A stretch of DNA of 64,000 bases from Phoronis australis (taxonomy: Eukaryota; Phoronida; Phoronidae). Both the position numbers and the translations under genes were made by a program. Below, piece by piece: positions 12,901-24,529 of this stretch (positions are counted from its first letter, which is position 1; every line of letters starts with the position of its first letter). Below the pieces are notes generated by a model. That model was not told the DNA's origin. It was given only the letters and a program-made list of their open reading frames with translations, and made no database searches. Location of the stretch: assembly GCA_002633005.1 (NCBI GenBank), contig NMRA01000010.1, forward strand, positions 1,932,352 through 1,996,351, read 5' to 3'.

Positions 12901-15900
12901 AAATGTCTCATTCTTGAGAAACTAACTAACTGATTTCCAGTCACTGCTGTAGTGGGGAGTAGGCGCACATAGGCGCGGCCAACCACCTTTTGGCATTTGA
13001 ATGTAGCACCTACGCACCGTAAGTTACATTCAGTGCTCGAGGTGATAAGGTAGGCTTTGGGCGCCTACAACCTCTAATTTTGCCACTACTGCACTGTTTC
13101 CAGTGCCATGAAGTATCGTTTAACCAAGTGAGGATGTAGCTACATGTTAAAATGTAGCTGCATGTTACGCTGTGTTCCCAGGTCACTTAACTCTGTGGCT
13201 TACAAGAACAAGTTAACACATCGCAGACCACGGAATAAAGCAGCAAGTCTTCATTTGCTTAGTCTGCACAATATTTCTTTTAAAGTCTACAAAAATGTTT
13301 ATAAAGAAACCAAAGGATTCCTGCTGTTAATCAACTTTTCATCACAAGACAAATCATGGCACTTCTACCAGAGGTTGTTTGAAAACAAAATTATTTTTGA
13401 TGAACTTCAACCAAAGAAAACATATGTCAAAACCGATCAACAACATTAAAGAAGACGAAAATAAAAGATAAAAATATTTTTATTAAAACAATCTGGACTG
13501 CAAAAGAAGAGATGGCAGCCGCTTAACTTGTTCAAAATACTTACTCTAAAGTATGGAAACATTCTTCGCTGAATCCTGTTCATTGTGTCCAACAGAACAG
13601 AAAACAAACGATCTTCGTAAACAATCTTCTAGAGCTGTAAAATCCTGCTCGTTAGCAAACTTGCCAATTTGTCAACTGACGAGAGATTAAAAAGTGCACC
13701 ACCTCTAGACAATCGCGCTGAGCGTGTGTCATGCGGAGAAAGCCAACATGGCTAATTATAAGAATTACTACTCTATTGAGCAGAACTAAACACATGTTCA
13801 GCTGAGCCGCATGGAACCCAGGGAGTCATGTTGCAGAAACAAACCATTTGAAGTTGACACCAACACGCTACGCATGTTCCGGGGCTTAATGAAGCATCTC
13901 CTGAAATGCGGTGGGGGTATACCAAAAGCTTTGTTTATAAAAAATGCTAAAATGTCATATGCAGGAAAGCCCAGGCTGCCATATGGACAGCCGCAAGGAT
14001 ACATTCTAAATTGTTCTAGCAGACCAGGCCAAGTGAAAGTTTCAAAACACCTAAACAATGTTGACGATTATGACAGATTGTTTGAGTTATCAACAGGTTA
14101 CCACAAGGACAACCAATGCTGAGAAACAGTTTTATCACATGACAATGTTTATTTTTAGCCACTAAACACTGTTGTTGACATTTTGTTGATTGTTTACAAA
14201 ATTATCACATAGTAAAATTATTAACTGATTCTGTTAGACAAAGTCATTAGCATCGTAAACAAAAAAATCAATCAATCCTTCCAGATTTATTTCAAGGTTA
14301 ACACAAAGATCCATTTGACAGAGATGAAATTAAGTATCCCAGGATTGCCATCAGCGTGCTACGGTCACTCTCACCACCACTACAGCCCTGGTACATCCTC
14401 GTCTGCTTTGTTGCCATTGTGTCATTATTACTTCTACTATTACCCTGGTACATGCTCGTCTGCTTTGTTGTCAATGTTACATTCACACTAGCTACCTTTA
14501 ACTATATCTAACTCGCACACCATACTAAATGTCTTCATTTCATTTTACCTGGTAATCACAACTACCCGTGTTAGCAATAAATATGCCGGCATTATAAACT
14601 TTTAGGAAATCCCAGAAACCAACATATTTTTGGCAGCATGACTTCCCACATTCAAAACCAGTACCTGACATGTAACCAAGAACGCGTAACAGAAGTTTGG
14701 CTAGATTCCACAACCTTGCTCAAATGACAGTAACACCCGGCCACCAGTCGGACACCTTAAACCCGGGCAAACACCGTGAGGAAAGTCACATCACCCGTCC
14801 AACATTGTAAACATCAAACTCGGGTGACACTCTGTGAAGCCATATAAGAAACCACCGTGTAAACCTGTGAGGTAGAGTTTCTTTTGTGGGAGGTCATGCT
14901 AGATCGAGGATACAGGACAGCGACCTTGTATTTAATTGAAAAAGCAGGCAGCTGAATCCAAACCCACTGGGTCCTAAGGTATGAACATAGTTTATGGGTG
15001 ACACCACACAGGAATATGCAAAAAATCGAGAGGTAGGATTTCTATAGTGAAAAGCAACACTTGGGTGAGGAATACAGAACATTGACCGAGTGTTTAATGG
15101 TAAACACAACGGGTGCATGTTGACCAGAATCCCTTTGTTCTGACATAACACTATTGCAGACAATTTAATCTACTTCAAGCTCTCTAGCTTGCAAAAAGCA
15201 AACCTCCGTGTTGGAAATAACACTAAATGGGCGTCACGGGGAAACAACCAGGCGTTCAATTACAAATGCAAACCAAACTTGTTAAGAACCATTTAGTTTC
15301 TGTATGAGCAACAATGAAGACATTTTATTTGTGATTAGTCATATGCTTCGAGGATATGAAACTTAATGTTTGTTGGGTGCACATTTTCTTTGGTTCGCTG
15401 ACAGTGTAACATCACAATAACATTGAAATGGTGTAAATATTATATAAACTAGGTTTTTCCAGACAATCAGCATGTAAGGGGTGGACTAAATTAGTTTCAT
15501 AATCCTGCAACAGTTGATTTCGTTGCCGCAACGTCCTTAGGCCTTTCATACCAACCTAACTTTGGTAACGGAGGAGCATCGATGTAAACTGTGAAGTTAA
15601 TTCAAAATTTCAGACTGGCTTGGTAGTTAGCAGACACTTAAGTCATTGCGGTTTGATTCACGAGTCGTGGAAGTTATCAAAAGAAAGATGACGCCCGAAG
15701 GACATTATGCCGGCATATATTTCTAAATTCTAAATATTGTATTTATGATCTGATAATAAACTGAAATGAAGTGTTAAAAGGTAGAATGGTGAATATTTGA
15801 AGAAAAACATCAAATAATATTTAAACAAGTGTCGTTAATGACAGCGACACCTTGTGACAACTTCAATGACACTGTAATTAACGGTTCACGTTGCATCCAA

Positions 15901-17487
15901 GTTAACTTGTACTGTTCGCTATGAAACGGTCTTGTGAGATGATGGTCTCATTTACTTGTGGCTATAGACCTTCAGGTAATCAACAATAAAGTGAAATGTC
16001 AGGTGTGCATGTTATCTCAGTTCATAACCCGGTGAGTCATTCTCCAAAACTTGCACATGCAGAATTAAGCCAAAACTGATAAGTAACCAGACACACGACT
16101 GACAACCCATAGTGCATTATGTGTTACTGTATAATCTCGGCTTAAAGTACGTATGTATTTAGTAAAATTCCGCAAAATGCCAGCAAAACAATGGTATCAA
16201 TAGCATGATCAAATTTTATTTGATATAAATGTTCAAGCTAAGATCTCAAAAAGTCTGTTGTAGTTTTCCAAAATTTCATTTCGTTTCATGCAACCTAAAA
16301 TTTTTTTCATGAAAATCATCACAGTTCATTTTTTACAACTCATACAAAAGTGGGGTTTTAAAACAACCCTTGCTGCATTTTGGAGAAGAGTGCACAAAGC
16401 ACAGTATCTAAAAATTTCATATGAATTCAATCAAACATTTCTGAAATATGGGGTACCTAAGTTAGCCAAATTTGGCCATTTTTCAAGGGTCCTACTAAAA
16501 AATAATTAGGAACTCGAAGAAAGTGTCGATTATTCTGTGCTCGAGTATGTTATGGTTTACGTGGACAAATTTCTAGTTCAAGTTTGCACTTGATGACACC
16601 TGAATTCGATTTACAAACTAAACTAAAAACTTGAGATTTCGAGTATGCACTTGAGTGTTCAAATTCAGATTCAACCTTATAGCTTTAATGACGAGGTAAT
16701 CAATTGAAAACTAGGATTAGATATTTATCAACATAAACCATAATAAACACGAGTATAGAGTACTAGACACACTTATCTTGAGTTTGAACAAAAGATGAAT
16801 GGATATCAAAAAACTGGCTTGAGTTCGATTTTGAGTATAGAGATTAGACCCCATTACCTGGTTCTGTTACCAGTCTACTGCGCCATAATCAATGGTTAAC
16901 TTTGCTTCCCGTTCAAGACTTTCAATTACTATCCAAGGCTCTGATGGAAAAAGTTTCTCATCAGAAGCTCAAAATTCACAAGGTGGCGCTAACAAAACAA
17001 GGGCACTTCCTGCATAAATTCACGTAATCATGAAAGCTGTAGTCCCTGAAAGCCCCCACGTTGATAAATAACTCTCTGTCCTCAATATATTTCGAGAAGA
17101 CCTATTCTCCACCACTAACAGTATAATCTCACCAATTTAGGACACAAGATGACGCACTAGAGAAATTTGTTTTCCTCTCATTTCACAAAAGATATTCAGC
17201 GCCAACGTTAGGCTTTACCATTTTGATGTTCAATATCGCAACTACCACAATACAAAATTTGGTGCAAAATTAGTGAGATTTTACCAATAGTAAATACCAA
17301 GACTCCATAAACACATCCTATAACTCACCTTAAACTGCGCGGAGACGGCCGACTCAGGTGGGTAAACAATGAAATGTCGTAGTGTGAAGCCGAACCCTTG
17401 TTCTGTCCTCGGCACCAGGACTGTCCGAGGACCGGGCCAGTTCAGGGCCACTGCTGCCGATGACGGTGCTGCCATAATTTGGTCAGC
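9789..17487 (-). CDS. ARHGAP21: ARHGAP21/ARHGAP23-like Rho GTPase-activating protein, PDZ-domain exons (partial gene)
   Basis: Exons 17329-17487, 10338-10374 and 9789-9975, joined on the minus strand. In vertebrates ARHGAP21/23 are large PDZ-PH-RhoGAP scaffolds that switch off Rho-family GTPases at the Golgi, junctions and the cytoskeleton. Exon one encodes [20 protein letters not shown] and [17 protein letters not shown], including the carboxylate-binding GFGF loop. The microexon encodes [12 protein letters not shown]. Exon three encodes [20 protein letters not shown] and [20 protein letters not shown], then [11 protein letters not shown]. The order and the long loop between FIVYPPES and LEPMDTIFV are family signatures. 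Phases are 0, then 1, then 2, with consensus GT-AG borders. ATG 17473-17475 (MAAPSSAAV) may be the start, but the frame is open across the acceptor, so an upstream exon is possible. Whether it groups with 21 or 23 is undecided; invertebrates probably have one ancestral gene. PH and GAP domains are not in this window. Confidence 0.9.
10338..10374 (-). CDS. ARHGAP21: ARHGAP21/23-like 37-nt microexon in the PDZ loop
   Basis: Too short for ORF finding, but required. The flanking exons end in phase 0 and begin needing one upstream base, so they cannot be joined directly. Between them the minus strand has TTCTGTTTTCCAG, then 37 nt, then GTAAATATG. Those 37 nt read in frame as [12 protein letters not shown] plus the first base of Gly, restoring the frame exactly (37 = 3 x 12 + 1). 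Its position matches the family's variable charged loop. The loop residues themselves are not conserved, so the call rests on splice sites and phase. Confidence 0.8.
12608..12700. mobile_element. Short foldback (palindromic) element
   Basis: Inverted repeat with arms CAGGGGGTTCCAGATTTTGA and, on the other strand, CAGGGGTCCTGCATTTTGA. The spacer contains TGCCTGTTATTCAGTAAAGA. The same spacer (ATAACAGGCAT, reversed) and ATTTTGAGA arm core recur in the foldback at 26360-26475, so this is a family. CAGGGG ends and ATTTTGAGA cores are common in hAT-type MITEs. No clear target duplication was found. Confidence 0.6.
12934..13104 (+). mobile_element. 155-bp hAT-like MITE with 8-bp target duplication (copy 2)
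   Basis: The element proper is 12942-13096, the same length as the copy at 3442-3596 and in opposite orientation. Ends are CACTGCTGTAGTGG and (reverse complement of the right end) CAGTGCAGTAGTGG. It is flanked on both sides by the identical 8-mer TTTCCAGT (12934-12941 and 13097-13104). The internal sequence (GTAGGCGC..GGCCAACCACCTTTTGGCATTTGAA) is nearly identical between copies, suggesting fairly recent activity. No open frame. Confidence 0.88.
16260..16510 (-). repeat. Dispersed repeat, family C (reverse-oriented copy)
   Basis: Read on the minus strand it contains TAGTAGGACCC, GCCAAATTTGGCTAACTTAG, a CTCTTCTCCAAAATGC block and CCCCACTTTTGTATGAGTTG. The order and spacing match 34935-35170 and 3700-3965. 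The open frame 16288-16509 on the plus strand lies wholly inside this repeat and is not a gene. Confidence 0.5.
16535..16850 (+). repeat. Dispersed repeat, family B copy 1
   Basis: About 315 bp, sharing the blocks GAGTAnnTTATGGTTT, TTCTAGTTCAAGTTTGCACT, AGACAC..TTATCTTG(A/C)GTTTG and GAGTTCGATTTnnAGTA in the same order with 17695-18005. The pair sits as direct repeats about 1.2 kb apart, on either side of the first PDZ exon. Confidence 0.65.
17329..17487 (-). CDS. ARHGAP21: ARHGAP21/23-like exon: N-terminal half of PDZ domain
   Basis: 159-nt exon (53 codons), phase 0 at both ends. The acceptor is TTTCCAG followed by GCTGACC; the donor is CAGTTTAAG followed by GTGAGT. It reads [16 protein letters not shown], then [20 protein letters not shown] and [21 protein letters not shown] at the domain start and [18 protein letters not shown] are near-diagnostic of ARHGAP21/23. 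The internal Met at ATG 17473-17475 is the first in-frame ATG within the exon; because the frame continues upstream through the acceptor, the exon can be either the first coding exon or an internal one. Confidence 0.93.
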
Positions 17488-17694
17488 CTGGAAACCAAAT
17501 AAAGAACATGAAGTTATACCAGCTTTGTTACTTATCAAGCCTAAGGCCATTTCAAGGGGAATAGTTGCCCTAATGCAATTAGTCTCAGGAACATGGCGAT
17601 CAAATGAAGGCCCGAGTCTAATCTTTTTACTGGAAATCAAACTATTTTTGTCATTTTCTGTACTACTTTTGTGCAAATTCAAAATAGGTGGCTA

Positions 17695-18005
17695 TAAGTC
17701 TTTGTTCGAGTACATTATGGTTTGTACACAAGTTTCTAGTTCAAGTTTGCACTTGATAACCCTATATTTGTGCTAGAAACTCGATTAAAAATTCCAGATT
17801 TCAAGTGAAAATGCAAAATTTCAAGTTCATATATATATGCAAACCTTTGGCCTTTGTGCCAAGGTTATTAAGTGCAAACTATGATGAAAAAGCTATCCAC
17901 GTAAATCATTCTGTACAAGAGCATAGAATAGTAGACACTTATCTTGCGTTTGCACACTATTAGAATAGAAAATGCCAAACATAATTTCGAGTTCGATTTC
18001 AAGTA
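17695..18005 (+). repeat. Dispersed repeat, family B copy 2
   Basis: Direct, diverged copy of 16535-16850, sharing TTCTAGTTCAAGTTTGCACT and the AGACACTTATCTTGCGTTTG block. The open frames 17868-18254 and 17893-18078 on the minus strand are translations of this repeat and its neighbour. Confidence 0.65.
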
Positions 18006-18255
18006 CCAAAATTGGATCCAAGCCAATTTGCATCCTATCAATGTGCTGTGGCACAACCTGCCCAAATGGACAAGACATAAAAAGAAAGGACCAATCAGCA
18101 ACTTGCTCGCAAGGTTTAGCTGAAACGGGCGCTTTCCTCCAAATAATATGCCTAGAGCAATTTTTTGTTCATCACCTCTGCCTAGACACTGAGGGCAAGT
18201 TTTGTGGGGATGTTTAGATGAATGTGGACAAGTGGGGAACATGTGCTCGGGCAAA

Positions 18256-18533
18256 CAGTATTCTCGACATCTTACTTTAACTTGTCACTGTGTTGAGTTA
18301 GTAACGAGTTTGGCTAACTTGTGTCGAGCTTGAAATCATATGTAGCGAGTTTGAGGCGTTAGGAAATTTGTCTTTCCTGAATCAAATTACACTTTTGATT
18401 TCTGGTACAGTTCAACGCATTTATTACAAAACTTAACACCCAAACTCCCCACGGTATGGACATGGACTTATGAAAACGTACAGGAATTTTTTAATTCCAC
18501 TCATGTTTGGATTTTCTGTTGTGAAGAACACTG
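18256..18533 (+). mobile_element. TIR-family element (family A), copy 1
   Basis: 278 bp. The ends CAGTATTCTCGACA and, reversed, CAGTGTTCTTCACAA form imperfect terminal inverted repeats. The interior shares an AACGAGTTTG..GTTAGGAAATTTGTC block, a GATTTCTGGTACAGTTCAA block and CAAACTCCCCAC(G/A)GTATGG with copies at 41085-41353 and 44862-45153. Non-coding. Confidence 0.65.
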
Positions 18534-19499
18534 ATATAACTTAACAGTAGCATGTATCTGCATAGCTATTTCACCACCTAATGGCTCAAATGATGCATAG
18601 TGTTTGCTCATGAAAAACAACACGCATCCTTGAAAATTTGTCCAAAAATATCTTCGGACTATCACCTTAACTAATGTCACTAGGCACCACTGGCAGTCAT
18701 GACAGCAACTAGGTTAATTACATCATTTTTAGTATTCACGCCATCATGCTGGTGGAATGCAAACATTTGCAAAGTGAAAACCGCACCAGCAGGTTATGAT
18801 GTGCTTATCGAAATTTTTTAGGGAGTATTCATAACCAACTAAATGTTCATGCACGTGAACAGTACATACAATAGCTGTTGTCACGGAGCAGCTTGCCCCA
18901 CTTTAGTTGCATTTACACGGCATTAGAGGGCAAACTGGATGAGCAGGAGTCATTTACATAAAGACTGTGTGCGCAGCTTGCATGAATAATAATAAATGTC
19001 CATGTGGAATGCCAGTGCATCACTCATATATACGCCATTGCGAAACACAAATGTAACAGATAAGACCCCTTTTGCCTTGTGTTTAGACGTGTAGTTGACA
19101 CTGGAGCAACTGATTGAGTGCAACTTGCTCTGCCTCTCAAACAAGTGGCATAAATGGCCGCCACGTTGTCAGCTTGCTCCGTGTCAGCCGTGTTTACACA
19201 CACTTGTGCCTGATCAGCTGTTCCGTGTTAGTTGCTTCGTGACAAGTGACTCCCGCGTAAATGCGGCTATGGAGGAAAGAACGAAATCATCATTGACCAG
19301 CTGTCCAATCACGCGGTCCAGCGCCCTAACCTCAATCTCTGGACTCGACTGAAACTCCAACTTATGGTATAATCTCACTCATATTTTATTTTATCATTTT
19401 TATAAGACAAACAACAACAAAATGGTGCTTAGCCATTTTCAAGTTGTTTAGCATAGTTTGCATCAAAATTTGGAAGAGTTATAAGAATTACATCAAAAA

Positions 19500-19622
19500 C
19501 ATTTTTAAGTCTAGTCTCCACGCCACCTGTTGGCCACGTCACGTGACTCAATGAACATAAGTCTGAAAAGTTTTCTGTCCCCCACCGGGACTCGAACCCA
19601 GTACCTTCCACGGCGGTTCAAG
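19500..19622 (-). mobile_element. SINE-like element with tRNA-type B box (minus strand)
   Basis: Read on the minus strand: GGTACTGGGTTCGAGTCCCG (B-box/T-arm), then GGGGGACAGAAAACTTTTCAG, then GAGTCACGTGACGTGGCCAA, then GTGGCGTGGAGACTAGACTT. The tail after the tRNA-like head is shared with 46605-46735, 55730-55830 and 55905-56045, which defines a SINE family. The 5' half of the head is lost or too diverged to see. Confidence 0.7.
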
Positions 19623-22600
19623 GTTTACATAGTAGCGTAAGAATTTAAAACATAGTATTATAACTGCCATTATTTCCAGATACGATAGTTGTATTCAACA
19701 GAAGCATACGACACTGACACGTGGAACTTGGTTACGTCAATTGACCACAGGATGACCAACCAACAACCAGCAAATATCACAGAAATAGAGTGGTATAATT
19801 TACATACTCCATGATCAAATGTTTACAAACTGAGGCAGACGACATGTGCAAACACTGCATTACGCCTGCGTTTCCACTTTAAAACACCTGTATTTTTGTT
19901 TATTATCAGACTCACACCTGGCAAAGGTATGGTACACCTGTAGCCATGGAGTCGCCTACCAAGGTTGAGTCACACCAAGTGACATTTCCACAGCTAACCA
20001 TGCTCTGTCATTCACAACTCAAAACTCACATTAATTTACGCAAGCAGATTCATATTTCTTCCATAGAAAGACCACCACATTGACGTAATCCACACGCAGC
20101 CCTCGACTCCGAAACTAACCACATCAAGAACTGAGAAACCCTGGATACAAATAAATGAACATCAAAGAGATTCCCTCTCATGTGTAAGCATTCTCCAGGA
20201 GACTCTCAACATTTTCAATTGTCCTCAGAACAGCCCCGCACCAAGTTCCATTCACACATGACCTGAGAGCCTGCTATGTATTGCACTTGATAGGACAACT
20301 CAATGGTAGTGTATGTTGGTTCTGTTTGGAACAAAAAGCGTGCAAACAAAGCCATTGAACGCCTGCCAGCTTGCCAAGAAAACATACAAACACAAACAAC
20401 AGCCATCAAAAGCCTGACTCAAGCCTGCCTACTGGTATGCCATCTGAATATTTGAATAACCGCATGCCATAGGACCCACTTTATATTAAAGGTCGTAAGT
20501 TCGTTATTGGCTACAATAATGGATAATCATAACTGCCAATTTTCATTTTCAAACAGTTCGTCAATTATGCTCATGACAACGATTGTTACTACCATGCAAG
20601 CGTAGTGTTTGCAATAACGTGCTTACGATCATCTTAGCTGCGACCGCATGAATGACATCCGATAAAATGTGTCCCTATAATTACGAAAGCTTTGAGCCTC
20701 GTACAAAATTCATGACACACCATCGAACAGCGTAACACAACACTGACACAGCAGAACGCCACCTCGATATACTGAATTATGCGTATAGCTATCGATCCCC
20801 CAAAAGTAAAATCCGGATACCAAGTTCTTCTTTGGGTTATAAATGACCCCATGCCACAAAATTTGAGAGTATATTTCCAAATCTTCAGCTGTGCTCAAAT
20901 GAGAATTTGCCGCTCAAGTGTATGTTGGAACAGTATGAGAAGATCGAACACATGTGATCTCATGGACAAAAATTAAAGTGGCACATCTCGACACCAGAGC
21001 GAAAACCTACCCCACCTTCCCAAGGCAGCACTTTGTCCCAATGCCACTGCCGGTGTAGACAGTTCAGTGATAACAAGGTAGAACTGTGCAACTGTGAAGT
21101 TAGAGAAACTAAACTAACCACTTCCTGTTGGCACACTGATAGTGTGAACCATTAGCTGAATGGGGACAATTTGTCCCTGGGGCAAACAGGACACTTAGAC
21201 ACAGCATCACATGAACACCCTTCACACTCATACCAGATACTAGCAAATTAATAGAAACTCTCGTAACATTAAAATCTAGTCAAACTGTCAAAAGGTTTTC
21301 GGACGTCAACAAACCCATAGGGAGCTTAAGAACGTAGCAAGTTAAGTTACCATGTTTAACTTCTGCCCAAGGCACTGAAGACCCAAGGAGTCCCTAACTA
21401 AAGTATAAGAACTATTGAGTAAAAAATACTATCACAGGGTTCCCACTGGTCTTGTGCTTTCATCTATCATATGCTTTGCACGAGTTTTCCAATTTTCAGG
21501 AGTCATTTTTACCACACAAAGTTGACATGCAGTAACTTCTGATAACAACAGTTACCGATGACTATGAACAAACGACACAATACGCAAACTGGGGTTTTAC
21601 TAAGGGCAAAATTTCACTAATTTCGGACAAAAATAGCTGCAAAAATTGCCATTTGCTTATTTTCATGGGGATCTAACATTGTTGCGAATGCCCAAAAATT
21701 TAAAAATGGTGTCTAGTGGTAGCTACCGAGTTTGAACTCATAAAAAGCATTAATATGTCAGCAGTCCAAGTGTCCACCATACTGTGACTTAAAATGGTAA
21801 GATTGTACCAAACCCGATAAGTTTCCACAAGTTTTCCACTGGCATTTTACCCCTTGTCACTTTGCATGAAAAATCCGTTTGGAAAATGTTTTTGACAATT
21901 ATTGGCTTTTCCAGGACAAGTTTCTACCATAGTATTCTTTCGTTTGGGACACAACATAACGAATAAGTGGAATTTAATTTCGTCAGATTTCCCAACAAAA
22001 TTAAATATCTGAGAAATTTTACTTTGCTTTTAGCATGCCTTGTACAATACAGCTTTCGGTGAGCAATAATCGACGAAACTTTTGTTTGCAGCGACATAGC
22101 CTTTGAGTAAAAAATTGCCAATATCTGCAATTATTTTTGTCCCAATTGAGGAATTTTCAGTGACTGTACTAGAATGGACCCAGCACGGAAGGCTGACTGT
22201 TGCTATAATTGATGAAAAAAATCCCCAAGTGTTGATTTATAATAGGTATTCAGTAAAACTAACTAGTAATAATTAATTAAAATAGAATATTTTTTCGCTA
22301 AGAAATGTGTCAAAATTAACTTTCAAAAGTAGACCTATTGAACGTAGAATATTTGAGGCAATAAAAATATATACTGCGGCAGAGACATCTGACTCAGCCC
22401 GCTGTCATTAACAGATGACTAGACTAGTGGGTTATCAGTATTGTAACATCTGCAGGTAATTGGTATGGCCTGTCAACAAAACTTCACAAACAATTACTGG
22501 AACAATAGAAGACATTTTGAATACAAGCACATCCTATTAAGATCAGCCCATCTGCGACAAACCAAAGACAAGTGGTATCCGCACACACAATTACCCTATG

Positions 22601-23894
22601 AGTGGGAATTTAGAACAAACATGCGAACATGTGAACCTGTGCCAATATTCAAATTTTTAACGTTCAATTTCCAAAATGCGAAACATTCGAGTTTAACCAA
22701 GGAGGAGTAACAACACTGACATGAAGGTCTGAGATATGCACCAAGTAACAAAAGACACTTGCCTGTTCCCATACAGCCAAAGCGTAGGTGCAATCACCTA
22801 TGCATAAAACTTCTGACCAAAACTATTCTTTTCAAAAACAGGACCATTACTTACATGGGCATGTAGGCCAACGTACACACATTTAAAGTAGGTTGTAATA
22901 GGTTGTAATGAACTTTTCTTACCAGAGACTTATCACACAGAAAGTGAAAGACGCCAGCTCACTTACGTGTCGCAAATTGCCAATGCTCAACAGTATGAAG
23001 AAACACAACAGTGTCAAATGCCAAATCCAGTTGACCGAAGCCACTGGTACAAAAGCTGCAAACCACAGCATTCTTTAACTGAATAAAAAGAAGGTTCTAT
23101 GACAAGGAAAAACATGTCTCAACAATGGGTGATATTGACAAAAGACTGACGACAATGCCCGAAATAGGGTAACTCGTTAATCAATCGGGAAATGCTAGGT
23201 AACTCAGGAATGTGCACCGAAGAAACGTAACCTATCGGTCAAGGTGGCAAGTAATAACGACTAAACCATCAACTGACCAAGTGCTAAGTTATAAAAATAA
23301 GCCATTTCATCAGGATTACTGCTTTACTGTAAATTAATCAAATCAAGTATTAACAAAAATCCCCTAGCAACTTCAAAGAATCAAACTAACTGTACCATAA
23401 ACATTCCAGTTAACGTTAATACCCAAATAAGCTCCCAAACCATTACTTACGAAAAATTTCAGATCAAGTGCTCACTGCTCTGCTCAGCACCCAATCTCTA
23501 CTTCTGACAATTTTCAATTAAGGGCCCACTACTCGAAATAGCACCTAGCTGTAATTCATTTACAGACTTGATTTTCAAAATAGTAAAGTGTGCTTTTAAA
23601 TGCTGAAACCACATAAAATTTGAGTCACAGTGAACTTACAGGCACGAGTGACGCTAATCGCAGGGACATTGTATTGTGTCCGCAACAAGCCTTATTGCAA
23701 GTTCTTTGAAATTTGGTGTTCTGTGGACTTCAAATTCGAAGGTCATAGGTGGCCAGGGCGACAGCTTACTGATTTAAGTTAAGCACCAATTTCTGCATTT
23801 AAGCACCCACTCTAAATGTCCAGGTTCGCAGAGGCGCACAAGGCGTAGTTCTCAATGCCTGTGGTAATTGCTAAAGATTCATTTAACGTTACAT

Positions 23895-24120
23895 AAGATC
23901 CTAGTAAGAAAAATGCGGTAACGTTGGAAAACCATATCTCAAAAATGGCTAACCAGATTCAAAAGAAATTTTCAAATATTATGCTTTGTGCACGGATCTC
24001 CAAAATGCTTTTAGGATTTGTATACAAAATGATTCAACGTTTGCAACAGGGGCTATTAAAAATAGGACTTTTATTATTTTTATGAAAATTCAAAAGTTGC
24101 ATAAAACAAAAACCTGAAGA
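23895..24120 (+). repeat. Dispersed repeat, family C copy 3
   Basis: AT-rich repeat resembling 3700-3965 and 34935-35170. Shared elements are the CTCAAAAATGGCTnA block, a CTTTGTGCACnGnTCTCCAAAATGCTnnTAGGA block and the GCTATTAAAAATAGGACTTTTA tail. No coding potential. Confidence 0.5.
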
Positions 24121-24483
24121 TGTTTGACCAAGCTAATCATGGGTTAAGCAATAGCTAGATAGTCTTCCAAGTTAAACATGAAATCTCTTTCCTCTTGTGA
24201 TTATTTCAAGTTGTGACGAGGAAGTAAAGTTTTGAGTTCGCTCACACACTGCCACGATCTTAAAATGTCCCGATCCGATCCGGTAATAATGTTTCTATTT
24301 TTATTCCAATTGTCACTTGTCAACCACACACGTTCACGCAAAATGTTGACTTTTTTTTAGTTGTCGGAATTTAGAACAATGTTAATAGCTTTTGATCGAG
24401 AAAATGATTAATTCTTGTTATTGTCGTCCAGAGTTGATGAGACTTTACCATGAACAACGAAAAATACATTATAACCAAAATTA

Positions 24484-24529
24484 TTTGATGTACTTATTTT
24501 TGTAATAGGATAAAAATAAGTACATCAAA
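24484..24529. repeat. Perfect 18-bp hairpin
   Basis: TTTGATGTACTTATTTTT (24484-24501) is followed by a 10-nt loop and its exact reverse complement AAAAATAAGTACATCAAA (24512-24529). A perfect 18-bp palindrome this AT-rich is most likely a young foldback element or the joined ends of a MITE. No gene border or poly-T terminator context makes it regulatory. Confidence 0.85.

Larger units (their letters stand above)
10375..17328 (-). other. Intron of the ARHGAP21/23-like gene
   Basis: About 7 kb between the microexon and the first PDZ exon. It holds the second hAT-like MITE (12942-13096), a foldback element (12608-12700) and repeat copies (16260-16510, 16535-16850). The more GC-rich stretch 13700-14130 has overlapping open frames on both strands (13811-14122 plus, 13798-14058 minus) without any recognisable domain; I do not call a gene there. 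Confidence 0.7.

Noticed and set aside
13798-14122. Overlapping open frames of 86-103 codons on both strands
   Set aside because: No recognisable domain, no convincing splice borders, and the two frames compete for the same DNA.
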